From Pelagophyceae sp. CCMP2097 (lineage: Eukaryota > Sar > Pelagophyceae), in the NCBI GenBank assembly GCA_026770575.1, contig MU657180.1:516229-580228 (forward strand): 64,000 nt of DNA. The letters are read 5' to 3'. Under the pieces are notes generated by a model that had not been told where the DNA came from, made no database searches, and was given only the letters and a program-made list of their open reading frames with translations. The translations under genes were made by a program, and so were the position numbers. Positions 20,541 to 33,500 of the stretch are shown here, one piece after another; within the stretch, counting starts at the first letter, position 1, and each line of letters starts with the position of its first letter.

Positions 20541-23113
20541 CTATTGCGGGTGCAGTTGTTGTTGCAGCTGCAGCGGGTTGAGCTCGACGCGCGGCGGCTC
20601 CTGCGCGGGGTGCACGTGCATCGGCTCTTGCGGGGTGAGCGCGTGCATGGGCTCTTGCGGGGTGAGCGCGTGCATGGGCTCTTGCGGGGTGAGCGCGTGC
20701 AAGGGCTCTTGCGCCGGATGCGCGTGCATCTGCAGCATGGTCACGGGCATCATCTGCGGTGGTTGATGGAGCGGCGCCAGCTGCTGCGCCAGCGGCTGCG
20801 GCGCCAGCTGCGGAGGCATCTGCATCTGCTGCGGCAGCGGCATTTGCAGCGGCGCCGCCATCGGCGCCGCCATCGGCGCCGCCATCTGCTGCACCAGGTG
20901 CTGCATCTGCTGTGGCATCTGCTGCGGCATCATCTGCGGCATCTGCTGCAGCTGCGCCTCTGGCTGCTGCATCGTCGCCGGGTCGACGCCCTCGGGCGCC
21001 GTCCTCGCCCGGATGACCTGCGTCAGCTGGTGCAGCACGGGCGCCACCGCCTCGTAGCGGTCCGCGTCGTCGGCGAGGCGCTTGCGGCAGACGCCGTGCA
21101 GCTCCTCGGCCTGCGCGCCCGTGAGCATGACCTGGCCCAAGAACATTTGCACCAGGTCCGCCGTGACGCGAGGAAAGACGTGCCGGTTCTCCAGCACCTA
21201 GGCGAGACGTCCGGAGGCGCGTGGCCCCGTCGATTTCGCCGGCCCGCAACAGCAACGCACTTGGATGATCTGCGAAAAGTTTTTGTCAGAGATGGAATTC
21301 TTGTCGCGCGTGGCCGCGAAGGGCCGCAACGTGCCCTTTGACCTCGACGCCTCGTCGGACATGATCTTCGGGTCGTTCAACTTGGCCGTGTGCGTCCACC
21401 GCTTCATGGCGGAAGAGTTCCACCGGTTCTTGATGGCGTTTTCGCTCCGGCCGGGGAGCAGCTTGGCGATTTCGCACCACCGGTTCCCAAACGCCGCCTA
21501 ACCACGCCGCATTATGCTCTTCGCGAGTTGGGGCAGTCAAGGGTGCCGCGTCTCTCCTCACCGGACCCACCTGGGCGTTGTACAGGATTCGGCACTCGTT
21601 GTCGTCCCAGTCGCACTTCTTAATCGAAGGGTCCAAGTGGTTGAACCACCGCTCGCGGCACTGCTTGCCCAGGCGGCCGGGCAGCTGCGACGCGATGCTG
21701 GACCACTTGACGATGCCGTCGGGGTTGACGCCCGACTGCATCCGCAGCACGTGCTCCCGAACAATCTGGTCCTCCTCGGGCGTCCACCTAGAAGACGCGC
21801 TACAAAGGCGAACCGGCAGGAGCAAATGCCCTCGAGGACGGCGCGATGCAGCCACGTCGAAGTCTTGCGAAAAGGGTTGCGAAAAGGGGTCTTTCAGGGC
21901 CGGCCGCCGTCTGCAACGGGGACGCGGGTTCCGGACGGTCCCTTGTTCAGCCCCGGCTTGATGACCTTTGTCCAGCGGTGGAGGCACTGAATGTCGGTGC
22001 GCACGGTGCCGAGGTGCTCCGCGATCTTCTTCCATTTCTTTGCGCCGTGCGTCTCGACAATCTCCAGCAAGCGCTTGTCCTCCTCCGCCGTCCACTTGCC
22101 CCCGACCGAGGGCTTGCGCGGCTTGCGCTGCATCTTGTCCTCCTGAGAACCCGACGACATGGCCTCGGAAAGCTGCTGCGCCAGAGGGGAGGGTGAGGGC
22201 CCCGACACACGCCAACGGGGCGTTTTTTTCAAGACGCACGACGCCGCCCCTGTCCCCCGCCGGGGTGACCCCGGGGCCGACTCACCGCGAGCGGCTGGCC
22301 CGTGTTCGGGTCGATCTCCACGCCGGGCTGCTGCAGCGAAACGGCCGCCGTCGGCACCGGCTGCTGCGCAAAGGCGCCGGGAGCTAGCGAATCCGAGGCG
22401 TCGGGCGCGGCTCCGCACGCGGTCCAATCCGCACGGACCAATGGCGACGAAAACGCCCCACACCCCGGGCGGGGCCGCCCACACTGGGGAGCGAACGTTT
22501 GTTCTGCGGCCGAGGCCGCGCGCCCCCGGGGCCTTTCAACCAGGGGCCCTGTTCTCCGGCTGCCGGTCCTCACCGACGTTGGCCCCGAGCGCCGCGAGTT
22601 CCTACGGACCAACAGTCGTCGGCGCGCTGCGCCGGGGATGCGGCGAAGGCCTTACCTGGACCGTGGCAGTTCGCATCGGCGACGTGTCGACCTGCTGCAT
22701 TATCCGCGCCCTACGACGGCATCGCAACGTCGGACGCGATTTGATCCGGACGCGCCAGGTGGCGCACTCCCGCGCCGCCGGACCGCGCGGGGGCCCCCAC
22801 CAACTGTAGCACTCTTTCAAACGCTCCGTGGACGTTCTGCACCAACAACAACTTGAGGATTCTGCACGAGGGGGGCGGGGAGGGGGGCGGGGGGCGACGG
22901 GGCGGTGAGAAAGGTGGGGCCCGCATGGAGAGCACGACGGCCCCAGGCCCCCCCTTGGACGCTGGCCGCGCACGACATGGACGGATCGACGACCGATTCA
23001 ACCGCCAGCTTCTTCGCCGCGGGCTCGTTTCCTCCGACAGAGACGAGGGCTTCGGCGGCCTCGTCCGCCTGGTCCGGCATGCGCGGCCGCTTCGCGCCTT
23101 GTAAGGTCGACAT
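20541..23113 (-). CDS. three-repeat MYB transcription factor with Gln/Met-rich C-terminus
   Basis: Eight exons (23113-22961, 22836-22801, 22694-22656, 22363-22286, 22175-21937, 21787-21571, 21497-21261, 21197-20541) sum to 1656 nt, or 551 aa. R1: [20 protein letters not shown] with the Trp spacing of c-MYB. R2: the junction reads NKGPWTPEED across an intron, then [14 protein letters not shown]3: [15 protein letters not shown] spliced to [20 protein letters not shown] and IKNRWNSS. Eukaryotic 3R-MYBs bind MSA-type elements and control G2/M genes. The C-terminus is extremely Gln/Met/Pro-rich and includes a nonapeptide repeat (HALTPQEPM). The last four exons are certain; the two smallest 5' exons are chosen because they keep frame. 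Intron donors GTCCGG and GTCCAA are non-consensus. Confidence 0.88.
20613..20712. repeat. 27-bp tandem repeat coding HALTPQEPM units
   Basis: Three near-identical 27-bp units (core GCGTGCATGGGCTCTTGC) with a diverged flanking unit on each side lie in frame inside the MYB C-terminal exon. Expansion or contraction would change protein length without frameshift. Confidence 0.85.
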
Positions 23114-23621
23114 GGTATACACCAACCGTCCTCAGTGCTGTTGTCGCGTCGAGTCCCGTCGAACGAAACACTTTTCGTCGAGTGCGTTGTCGCTCACCGG
23201 CCTTTTTTTCTAAGGTTCTTAGGTCCGTTGCCCAACGGATTATGTGCGGGACCACGGGTGATATCTCTCTCTCGTCCTCTGCCCGCCGCCGCTGCTGAAA
23301 TGAGACTCCCGAGTCGACTGCCCCCGAAGCCGATCGGCGCGGACTCCTCCTCCCCTGCATATAAAAGGATCGATCTGCCTGCACCGCGTCGCAAGGGCCC
23401 AAGTTCCGTGGATCCGGAATCTAAGGCCTGCAAGGACGGCTATTGACGGTCGATGGGAGATCAGCCACCGCCGGTCTCACATCGTTTTCTCACTACCGAA
23501 CCGCGGACCCCGGTTGACGCACGTTCCCTCGTCCCGCGCACCACTCCGTCTCGCCGGTTGGGGATTACCAGAACCGCTTGCTTATGAAGCACGGTGACAT
23601 ACAAGAAGCCCGCGGTGCCCT
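23114..23621. other. spacer between MYB start and eEF1B-beta stop
   Basis: This 508-bp spacer holds the MYB promoter and the eEF1B 3' UTR. It contains a plus-strand TATA-like motif (CATATAAAAGG, 23358-23368) followed by a 5S-like segment, described separately. Confidence 0.5.
23371..23484 (+). ncRNA. possible 5S rRNA-like sequence or relic
   Basis: Within 114 bp, GGAATCTAAGG and CGATGGGAGATC occur 24 bases apart. In ordinary 5S rRNA the internal promoter blocks GGAAGCTAAGC and GGATGGGAGACC lie 23 apart. The 5' CGATCTG and 3' CACATCG can pair with one mismatch, and TTTT follows at once. The match is partial, the loop E motif is not clear, and the TATA-like box is too close to the inferred start. 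It may be chance or a decayed copy. Confidence 0.2.
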
Positions 23622-24285
23622 TTAGAGCAGCGACATCGAAAGCATGTTCATCGACTGGACCTCGTCCGGGAAGAGGTCCTCGCAGATCTCCTCGATGACG
23701 GCGTCCATCGAGAGGTTCACGCCGATGACGGCCGTGAGCAGGATCTTCTTGACGCCGTAGGCGACCTAGGCGAAGGTCCGTCGGGACTGGGCATGCTGTG
23801 ATTCTTATGACATGACTACACACCTCCTGGAGCTCGCAGTTCTCGGACCACTTGAGGCCGTCGCGCTGGATCGTCGTCTTGATCTTGTTGAACAGGACCA
23901 TGAGGTCCTGCTCCGCCTCCCACGGCTTGATCTCGAGGACGCAGAGCGAGCGCTGGTTCAGCTCCTTGGCCGCGATCTTGGCGTTGGCCTTGGCCTTGGC
24001 CTCCTCGAGGTTCTTCTTGGCCGCGGCGGCGACCTCGGGGTCGACCTCCTCGTCCTCGGCGAACCAGTCCTCCTCCTCCTCCTCGGCGGGCGCGGCGGCC
24101 GCCGGCGCCGCCTTGGCCGCCGCCTTGGGCGCCGCGGCGGGCGCCGCCGCCGGCGCCGCCTTAGCCGCCTTGGCCGGCGCGGCCGCCTTGGCCGGCGCGG
24201 CGGCGACGGCGCCGCCCGAGAGCAGGAGCGCGTAGGAGAGGGCGACGCCGCACTCGTCCGCCGCGAGGCCGCCAGGGAGGTGCAT
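23622..24285 (-). CDS. translation elongation factor 1-beta (eEF1B guanine-exchange subunit)
   Basis: Two exons (24285-23824, 23765-23622) give 201 aa. The C-terminal EF1-GNE domain is unmistakable: SLCVLEIKPWEAEQDL, LKWSENCELQE then VAYGVKKILLTAVIGVNL, ending MNMLSMSLL. An acidic block (EEEEEDWFAEDEEVD) precedes it, as in the family. The domain reloads GTP onto eEF1A in the cytosol. The N-terminus is a short, very Ala/Lys/Pro-rich segment instead of the usual GST-C-like domain. I chose the ATG at 24285; the frame is open upstream to 24363, and an extra 5' exon cannot be excluded. The intron is 58 nt (GTGTGT...CCTAG). It is divergent from the giant armadillo-type gene. Confidence 0.92.
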
Positions 24286-24542
24286 AGCGTCTAGAGGCGA
24301 GGTGGCGAGTTGGATCAGCGAAGATGGAATCTCCAACAAGGCGCCAGATTTGATAAAGTCCACCCCGGAATAGGGGTCGACGAGCCCTCGGGGCCGGAGC
24401 GGCGCCCGGGTACCGAGCGCGCGGCCGAGCGCTCGAAGCCCCGGCCCGGGCGTTCTTTTTTCGATGAACGTTTAAAAGATTGCGCGCAAGCGGCAGCTGT
24501 TTTTGGCGACTTTGGCGCGACTTTGGCGGCGGCCCGCGCGGC

Positions 24543-27500
24543 ATGGCGTCGACGCTGCCCGGCGCGCTGCCGAGGCCGCGGTCCGCTGCGCTGCAGCGCC
24601 AGCCGGAGCCGCTGCGGCGGCCGTCGACGGCGCACCCCGCCTATTCGAGCCGCGCCGTCGAAGCCCCCGGTTTGGCGAAACGCGGCGCGCCGCCGCCCGC
24701 CGGCGCGGCGCTCCTCCGATCGACGTCGGCGGCCGTGCGCAGGCCCGCGCTGGCGCGGCTTCCCTTCCGGTCGCAGCCGGGGCCGCAGGGCGCGCACTCG
24801 CCGGGCGACGCCTGGCTGGCCCGCGCGGCCCCGCGTCCCGCCGCCTGGCGCGATCCCGGGCCGACGGCGCGGTTTAGGCGTCGACGTCGATCGTTTCGCG
24901 CCGTTCAACTGCCTCGAAGCCTCCGGCGACGTGGACGAGGCGCGGTTCAACGAAGCGCAGACGTGGATCACGCGCGCGCTCAACGCCTTCGCGGACACCA
25001 TGGACGTCCAAGGTGCGGCGACGCGCATCGCGGGCCGGCCGGCCGGGAGATGTCTGCGGCCGGAAGATGTCTCGCGTCGTTGGACGACCCCTTCTCAGGT
25101 ATGCTCGCGGCGACGGCGCAGCAGGCGCAGTTGCGCGGCGACTGGGCGCTGCACAAGGCGGAGCGGCGGCTGACGCGCGACGGCGCTTTTGAAGCGGCCC
25201 TCCGCGCGCACGGCGCGGCGCGGCGGCACTTTGACCGGGCGGCCGCGCTGGCGTCGGACGGGCCGAGCGCGGCCGCGCAGATCCAGGCGCAGCACCGGCG
25301 CAAAGGCGTCGTCGACGCCTTCCCACGGCGCGTTTCGGCGGCGGCGGCGCAGGCATACACCGCCGCCCAGCAAACGCTCGACGCGCCCGCGCGCGGGTCG
25401 GTGGCGCGGGCCGTCGAGCGGCGGCGCGAGGCGCTGCGCGTCGCGCGCGACGCCGGCGCCGCGGCCCCGGCGCTCCTCGCCGGCGCGTCGCTCGAGCGCC
25501 TAGAGGCGTCGTCGGCGGTACACGTTGCGATTCTCGCAGCGACGAGTATGCAGGCCCGCGCCCGCGGTGAGTCATCTGCCGGTGGGAGATCGGACGATGG
25601 CGTCGATGCTGCGGACTCGACCGTGGGTGCGTAGGCCGCCTGGCCACGGCCACGGTGCGCGCGGTCCGCCGGGCGATTGTACGCGACGTCGGCGCCGCAC
25701 GAGTCGGCACGCCCGACACGACGACGTTCGCGGCCGCCGTGGCGGCGCTGTGCGCCTCTACGGCGCGCGACGACGTCCAAGAGGTGCGGCGGCTGCTGGG
25801 CCAGCACGGGCCGCGCATCGCGCACGCCCTCTGCGACGGGGCGCACGCCGTCCACGCAGCCATATCCCAGTCGTCGATCCACCCGGCGCGCGCGCTCGTG
25901 CCGGACACCGGCGCCGTCCTGCGCGACGAGCTGCGCGCGCACGTCCGGCAGGCTCTTGATGTCGAGGCGGAAGTCGGGGCATCGCCCGCGGCTCGCTCGA
26001 CGACGGCCGCGGACGCAAAGTTGGTAACGCAACACTTTGCGAGGCTCGCGCTCCACCGCGACTCCGGCGACTTTGAAGTCGTCACGGAGACGCTCGACGC
26101 AGTCCTGCGACTCGTCGACGGCCGTGGGGCCGCGGCGCGCCTCGGTGCGATGCGCGCCGTCGACGCCGTCCGCGCGTCGCTCGAAAAAGCCTCTTCGCGC
26201 CTCCGTGACGACGCCGTCGACGAGGGACGTGCCGCAGTCGAGGCCGCACGAAACGCGCTCCTCGAGGCCGCGGTCCGCTGCATCGAGGCCACGCCCGAAA
26301 ACTGCGGCCTCGCGAGCACGGTTCTCGACGACGGGCAGCCTACTTTCAACCCGTCGTCGCTCGTGGGGCCCCTGGCCGCGGCGGCGGTGGCGGCGCGGCG
26401 CTGCGACGCGCGCGTGCTCCGCGCCCTCGAGGCCGCGACGCGCGACCGCGACGACGCGCGCGCTGCTGAACGCGCGGGCGCGGGCCTCGTCGCCGCCGCC
26501 GCGCTGCGGACGCCGGACGGCGCATCCGAATGCGGCGCGTCGGTCGAGGCCGCGCTGCGGCTGCTGATGTGTCTCGTGGCTCTTGGTGCGTCGAAGCGTG
26601 CGCTCGCGGACGCGGGCACCATCCACCCCGCGCTCGTCGCCGCCCGCGGTGGAGTCGCCGCGCTGGCCTGCGCCTACGTCGGCGCCGTCGCGCACGTCGC
26701 CGCTACGCACGTTTTGGAGGGAGCGGACGTCGTCGTCGCGCACGCGTTTGAGGGCGGCGATTCGCGGACGTCACACGCCGCGGCGAGGCTTTTATGCCGC
26801 GTCGCCGCGACGCTGGCCGACGCCGCCGTTCAAGCCGCGACCACGTTTCCATCGTCGAGCTCTCGCGACGTCGTCGGGGACTTAACGAGGTGCGAGGCGG
26901 CGCTCACAACCTGGCTCGACGCGTGGCGCAGCGGCTTCGACGGGTGGCACCCCTCGAGCGGCGGCGCCCTTTCAGCGGCGCGCGTGCAAAGGGCCGCCAC
27001 GGCGCTCGTCGGCGTTTTGGCAAAGGCGCGCCACGTCGGCTGCAGCCCCGCGACGGTGGCTGTCGAATGCCTGGCCGCCCTCGTCCGTGCAGAGAGGCGC
27101 GGCCACGACGCCGCGAGTGAAGCGCCAAGGTTTCCGGGCCCCGCGGACGACGTCGGACCGGATACGGGACTGGATGGACCGCTGTCTGGACTGTCGTCGC
27201 CGGCGTCCTTCGTGCCGTCGCGCGGTCCGCGGCGGCCAAAGGTCGTCGACGTCGAGGCGCTCGACGTCATCGCGGGGGCCATGGGCTTCGACGGCGCGCT
27301 GGACACGGCGGCGTGCGGGCTCGTCTCGCTGGTCTGCCGCGACGTCGCACACTGCCGCGACGCCGCAAAGTGCCACGAACTGCTGCGCAAGATGGCGTGC
27401 TGCGCCGTCGAACCCTCGTACGGCGCAGAGGCGTGCTTCGCCGCGGCGAAGAGCCTGCGGCTCCTGGCGACGCACCGCTCCGCGGACGTGGCGCGCGCCG

Positions 27501-30500
27501 CGGTGCGGTCCGTCGCCTTGGCCGGAGTCGATAAATGGATCGCAACTCTAATTCGCCTCGCCGCCGACGACTGCGCCGAGACGGCGCACGCGGAGGTGCT
27601 GCGCGCGCTCTTGGAGACGCCGACGGCTCGGAAAGCGCACGACGTCCCCACAGACGTTGCGGCGAAGCACGGCGCGGTGGGTGCCCTCGTCCAGCACCTC
27701 CGCCTGATCACGGCCGCCTCTGCCTCCCGCGCGTCGGACGCGGCGAGCGAGGCGTGCTTTTCTGCGGCGCGCGCGGTGGCGGCGGCGGTGGTGCCTTTGG
27801 CGGCAGCGCGAGGGGCACTTTTGATCTTCCACGCCGCCGACGCGGCGCCGGCGATGCTCTCGGCGCTGCGCGCGTTTGGAGGCGACGCCCACCTCTTCCG
27901 CTGCGCGTTCTCCGTGGCGCTCAAGCTCTTAGTCTCCAAACCTCAGTTGCTGGACAGATACGCGTCGCAGGAGCGATACGACCACGGAGACGACGCCCGC
28001 CTCCTCGATTCGGCGGCGGCGGCAGTCGTCCACGCTCTCGGCAGGATCCTCGCAATCGCAGACGACGAGCCAGAGGACTCGGTGTGCGAGAGCGGGTCGC
28101 CGGGGTCGGGCGTCGCGGCGCGCCCCCGCAGCTTGGCGACGCTGTCCGTGGCCACCACGGCGTCGTCGGCTGCGCTGGCGGGCGGGCAGCAGGCGCACCT
28201 CGCGCTCGGCGAGGCGGCTTTGGCGGCCATTTCCGCCGCGCTGCGGCACCGCGGCGCCTCGGCGGGGCCGAAGACGGCCGTCGCCGCGCTCGACGTTTTA
28301 GCCGACTTACTAGACCGCGACGCCCCCTCGACGGCTGCCGCCGTCGGCCGCGTCGGCGTCGGTCGCGACGTCGTCGCCGCCATGCGAAGGCACGCCAACT
28401 GCGACGTGCAACTCCGCGCCGTGGAAGTCGTCCAGCACCTCGCGGCCGTGCGCCACACCGCCGCGAGGGGCGCCATGGCCGACCTTTTAGAAGCAGGGGT
28501 CGTCGACGCTCTATCGCAGATCCACGAAACAGCCTCGGTCTCACTCGCGGACCACGCCTCGAACAATGCCTCGAACAATGCCTCGACCGCGCCATCCAAG
28601 GCGGCGCACCGCATGGCCGCGTCGTCGTCGTCGGCGCACCTGGCCTCGTCAAAATCCCAGACGGTCGCGTTCAAGGCGTCGTGCGCGTCCAAGGTGTCCC
28701 GGACGACCAGCGTTTCCGGCTACGACTCTGAAGGGTCGGTGGTCACGCCGGCGCAAGCGCACGGCGGTGGTGGCGACGACTCGCGCGAGGCAAAACGCGC
28801 GGCGGCGGTGGCGGTGGCGACGACGCGCGCGCTGCGCGCCGTGGCGCAGGCTTCTCCGGAAGCGTGCGCCACCGTCGTCGCCTCTGCCCTCGGTGGCGTG
28901 CTGACGGCGCTCCGCTGCGGCCCCGTCGACGCGCAGCGCGCCGTCGCGGCGCTCGCGCTCGTCGAGGCGGTCTGCTGCGCGCAGCCGGGCGCGGTCCAAC
29001 TCGCCGACATGGCGCAGAGGCACGCAATCCCTGACGCCGCGCTCGCCGCCATCAAGGCTGTTTGCCTCTCGGCGTCTGCTGCACCCAGGGACCGCACCGC
29101 AAAGCGCCCCTACCTGGCGGCTGCGACCGTCGTCGAGGCCGCCTGCTCGCGCGTCTTTTCCATCCTCGCCGAGTCGCCGAGGGGCTGCTACCTGCTGCAC
29201 CGCAAGGCGGTTGTGCCGTCCCTCCTCGAAGCCTTCGATTCGCTCCGCGCCGCCGCCCACGCCGGCGCCAGGCACGGCAAGCACGCGAAGGCCCGCGAGG
29301 CGGACGCGCTGCCGCAGGAGCTGCGGCACGTCGTCGGCGCGATCACGTCTCTCTGCCGCCAGCTCGCCGTCACCGCGGCGGGCCTGCAATCGGCGCGGCC
29401 GTCCGCGCGTCAGAGACCCCCGGGGCGCGAGCCGCCGCCGCCGCCCGGGAGACCCTTCCGCTCGCGGCCGCGGTCGGCGCCGCCGGCGTCGCCGTCGCAT
29501 TCGGAATTCCAACCGCCGGAAGTGGCGGACTTTTGCCCCGACGCCACCAGCCCCACGGCGCGGCCGCAGTCGGCCAGCGGCTCGCCGGGCGGCCCCGTGC
29601 GCCGGCGGGGCCGGGCGCGCGACGACGGCGACTTTTCGCCCGTCAGACGGGCCGACGACTTTGACGCGGGCCGTCCGACAGCCGGCAAAGGCGATTCGCT
29701 GTCAAAGGCGTGCGCCGACGCCGTGGCGTGCGAGGCCATGCTGGGCCTGCACAAGGTCGTCTCCCGCCTCGGCGGTGCAGTCAAGGACGCCGTCGTCGCC
29801 GAGCTCGGCGAAGACGTCGTCGGCCGCCGCGTCCGCGTGTATGCAAAGTTTCTACGGACCTTGACAGGAAACGCCAAAGGCGGGTGGCGATGCAGCGTGC
29901 CGTCAATACCGTCGCTTCAGGTGCGCGTGATGGAGCACCTCGGGCCACAAGCGGCGCCGTCTTGCACCATGTCTGCCCTCGAGCTCCTCCTCGAGTGCCT
30001 CGATTCGCCGCCGGCTGCGCACGCGGCCATGCTGTACCCGCGCGGCGTCGACGCGGAGCCGCACGGTGCCGCCGCCAACCTTCGAGGTCGAATAGCAGAC
30101 ATGGCAAAGGATTCGCTGCATCGCGAGGCGCAACACGTGGACATTCAGGGTCTCGCCGCCGCGCTCCTCGAGCGCATCTCCGCCCACGGGCCCGCGGACG
30201 CCGGGGAAGACGGCGGGGCGGCCTACGAAGATGCTGCCGGGCTCGATGCCTTCGTCCCCGACGTGCTGGGGAGGTCCACCCTGAGCGCCGAGGACCGGAG
30301 CATCATCTTAGCGCTCCGGTCCGTGCACCTGACGTCGGCGCAGCGCTTCGGCCGCGCGGCGCCCGACGCCCGCGGGAAGTTGACGCTCGCCGGGAGGACC
30401 GACGGCACCCTACGCAGCGCGGTGCTCCGCGAAGAGACTGCCGTCCTCGCAGCAACCAAGGGGCTCCTGGGCCTCGGCTCCGACGCCGCCGAGGGGGGGC

Positions 30501-33500
30501 TCGGGTCCGACGCCGGCCCGGCCGCCGACGACGGCTTGGGAAAAGGGCCGTCGTTGCTCAAGTCGCGTTCCGAAAAAGGGCCGTCGTTGCTCAAGTCGCG
30601 TTCCGAAAAAGGGCCGTCGTTGCTCAAGTCGCGTTCCGAGGCGCGTATGCAGGACACCCCAGATGCGCAGCGCCGCGACGGCGAGTGGGCCCGGGCGCTC
30701 TGCGAGTACGGCGCGATGCACGCCGTCATGGACACGGTGGGCCGCATGCCCGGGGCCGCATGCCACGCGGGCGCGGCGATGGTCCTCCTCTGCCGCGTCC
30801 TCGACAGCCACGCCGCCGCGACCACCTCTTTCGGCACCGCCGCGGCGGACGGCAGCGCGTGGGCGGCGGACGGCGGCGTCGGCGCTGCGGATGGCGTCGG
30901 CAGCGCGTGGGCTGCGGCGGCCGTGGCGGCGGCTCGGGCGTCACCGGCGGACGTGGCCCTGCAATGCCTCGTCTGCCAGGCTTTACAGCGCGTCGTCCGC
31001 GCCGCGCCGGAGGCGATGCGCGTCGTCCACGCCGCGGGCGCTTTGCCGACTCTGCTGCGGGCGATTGAGGCGCACCACTCATCCTCACTGCCCCTCATCG
31101 TCGCCTTCCACACTCTCGTAGTGTCCATGCTCGCGCTCGGCGCGGCGACGCCGCCGTCGCACTTGGGCGCCCGCGAGGCGTGCCTCGCGGGGGCGGAGAC
31201 GGACCGAGATCTTGTGGAATGCTTGGAGTGCATCGCCGCAGTCGAAGCCCACGCCGTCCTCGACGCCGGAACTGGCGCGGCGGCACGCAGGCTGCGCTTC
31301 GCTAGGACGACGACCGTCGCCGCGCTCGCCGTGCTGGCGAACCCGGAACTGCGGCGCGCCTCGCGCGCGGCGCTCAAGCTTTTGGGCGTTTTAGCACGGT
31401 CCCCCACGCTCGCTTCACATTTCGTGCCTTGGGTCCTTGCCGAGCCATCGGGCCCCCGCGCGCTCCTCGCCGCTTTGGCCGGCGCCGGCGCGGACGTCCA
31501 GCACACGTGCGAGGCGGCGGAGCTGCTCCGCGCCTTCCTCGAGCGCGGCGGCGCGGCGGCGGCGGCGGCCGTCGTCGCCGACGTAGGTGACGCGGCCGTC
31601 CTCGTCGGCGCTCTCAGGGCGCACATTTTGGAGGTGCCACCGGCGTTCCTTGTTTTGCGAGCCATGGCGGAGCTCGCGCGGCACGGACAAGGCGCGGCGG
31701 CACTGACGCAATGCGGCGTCGTGAAGACCATCTTTGAGACGCTCGAGCTCGCAGACGCGTCTGCAGCAGAGTCCGTCGCTTTGGCGGTGGCTGTTATGGT
31801 CCTCCTCGCCAAGTTGGCGGGCGGGGAAATGAGCGCCGACGACGAGGAGGTGGCGACGATGTGCGCGTCGTTGGGTTTGGACTTCATCGAGTCCAACGTC
31901 GTCTTACCAGAAGGCTCAGAAGCGCTCATCATTTCCGCGGCGGCGTTCGTGCAGGCGTGGTGCCCCGAGCACTCCGCGCAAAGACTCGTCACGCTCCACC
32001 GCGCCGGACTCGCGCGTAAACTCGAAAGGGCCGCGCACACTGTCCTCGGAGCGGCGCAGGCGGCGGCCGACGACGCGGCGGCGGCGGCGGCGGCGGCGGC
32101 CAGCGGTCCCGCACGCAGGCCCAGGATGCACCGCCGGCGGTCGAGCGTCCTCGCGGCATCGGCTCTGGACCGGCCGCCGGTCGCGGCACCGATCGCGTCC
32201 GCCGCCGAGGCGCGAGACGCGTCCGCCGCCGAGGCGCGCCACGTCGGCGCCACCGTCTGGGAGGCCCTCGGCGCGCTGCTCCACGTCTCGTTGCCGGCCG
32301 CAGAGTCGGGTGGCATGGACGTTTGGGAAGTCGACTCGGCTCTGGCGTCTACAGTCCGCGCTTTGGCCCGGCTTTTTAAAGTCTCCGAGCCGCCGCCCGC
32401 GTGGCGCGACGATGTGGCGCCCGGCGACGTCTTCGGCGCCGCGACGCGCACCTTCCTCGCGACGGCGACGCCGCGCGCGCGGGCCCTCGTCGTGGTTTCA
32501 GAGCAAGTCTCTTCAAAACCAAACCTCCCCCGCTTCGCGACGACGGCGCTGCGCCTCGTCCTCGCGCTGGCGCGGCCGAAAAATGCCGAGGCAGAGGCGC
32601 CGCAAGCGGGGCCACCGCGCGCGGGGCAGCTGGTCGTTGCGACGCAGCCCGTCGGTGCGGGGCAGCCGAATGTGGCGGCCTCTGGCGTGGACTCAAAGGC
32701 TGCGACGGCGGCGGGCCTCGAGGCGGCGATTCGCGTCCTGCGGGCCTGTCATGGCCACGGCCGCGTCCTGGCCGAAACGGCGCACTTTATCACGAGGTTT
32801 ACAGCTGGCGCGTCGACTCTTTTTGGCTTTAAATACCTGTGCACACACGGCGGCGTTGCCGCGCTTGCAAAAGTGCTGGTGGACCACCCTTTCGAGACGC
32901 GCGCCGTCGCGACGCTCGTCCTCGCCAGACTCGCAGACGCGATGCCGATGCACCAGTCCGTGTCTGCGAAATATAGCAGCCTCGTCCTATCAACGCTCCA
33001 CCGCGACGGCGGCCTCTCGACGGCCATGGCCGCGTGGGCCGAAGCGCCGCCGGACGCGCGCGCCGACGCTGCGGCGCGCGCTTTGCTCGGCGAAGCGCTG
33101 CGCCTCGGCTGGCTCCGCGGCCGCGGCCGCCACGGCTGGAAACACGGCGAGGGCGACTTTTTCGACAGGCCCGACGCGTCGGCGGCGAGCCCGTTCGACG
33201 ACGACGAGGACTACGACGGCGGCTTGGAGCGGGCCGGGGCAGCGGAGGACGATTATGAGGCCGATTATGAGGACGATTATGAGGACGAGCCGGCCGCCGA
33301 GGACCAGGCGAGAGCAGCGCCGGACTTGGCGTGGGTCGTCGACGCTGGTGGGTGCGGGGCCGTGGCGAAGAAGTTGGCCGAGGCGGCGCGTTATGGTCGC
33401 GACTCTGAGCATGTGTGGGACCGCGCTTTGCCGCAAGCTTCTTCAGACTTTGACCGGCGCGCCGGGTCCGAGTCGTCCTCTGGCGACGAGGCCCTTCGCG

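Noticed and set aside
20017..21255. Minus-strand open frame rich in Ala/Asp over the MYB tail
   Set aside because: It is a shifted frame of the Gln/Met repeat exon; the MYB frame joins cleanly to R3 by splicing.
24980..26743. Long minus-strand open frames within the giant helical-repeat gene
   Set aside because: Arg/Ser/Ala-rich antisense shadows with no start context or domain. Similar frames at 30223-32451 and 35470-37254 were dropped for the same reason.
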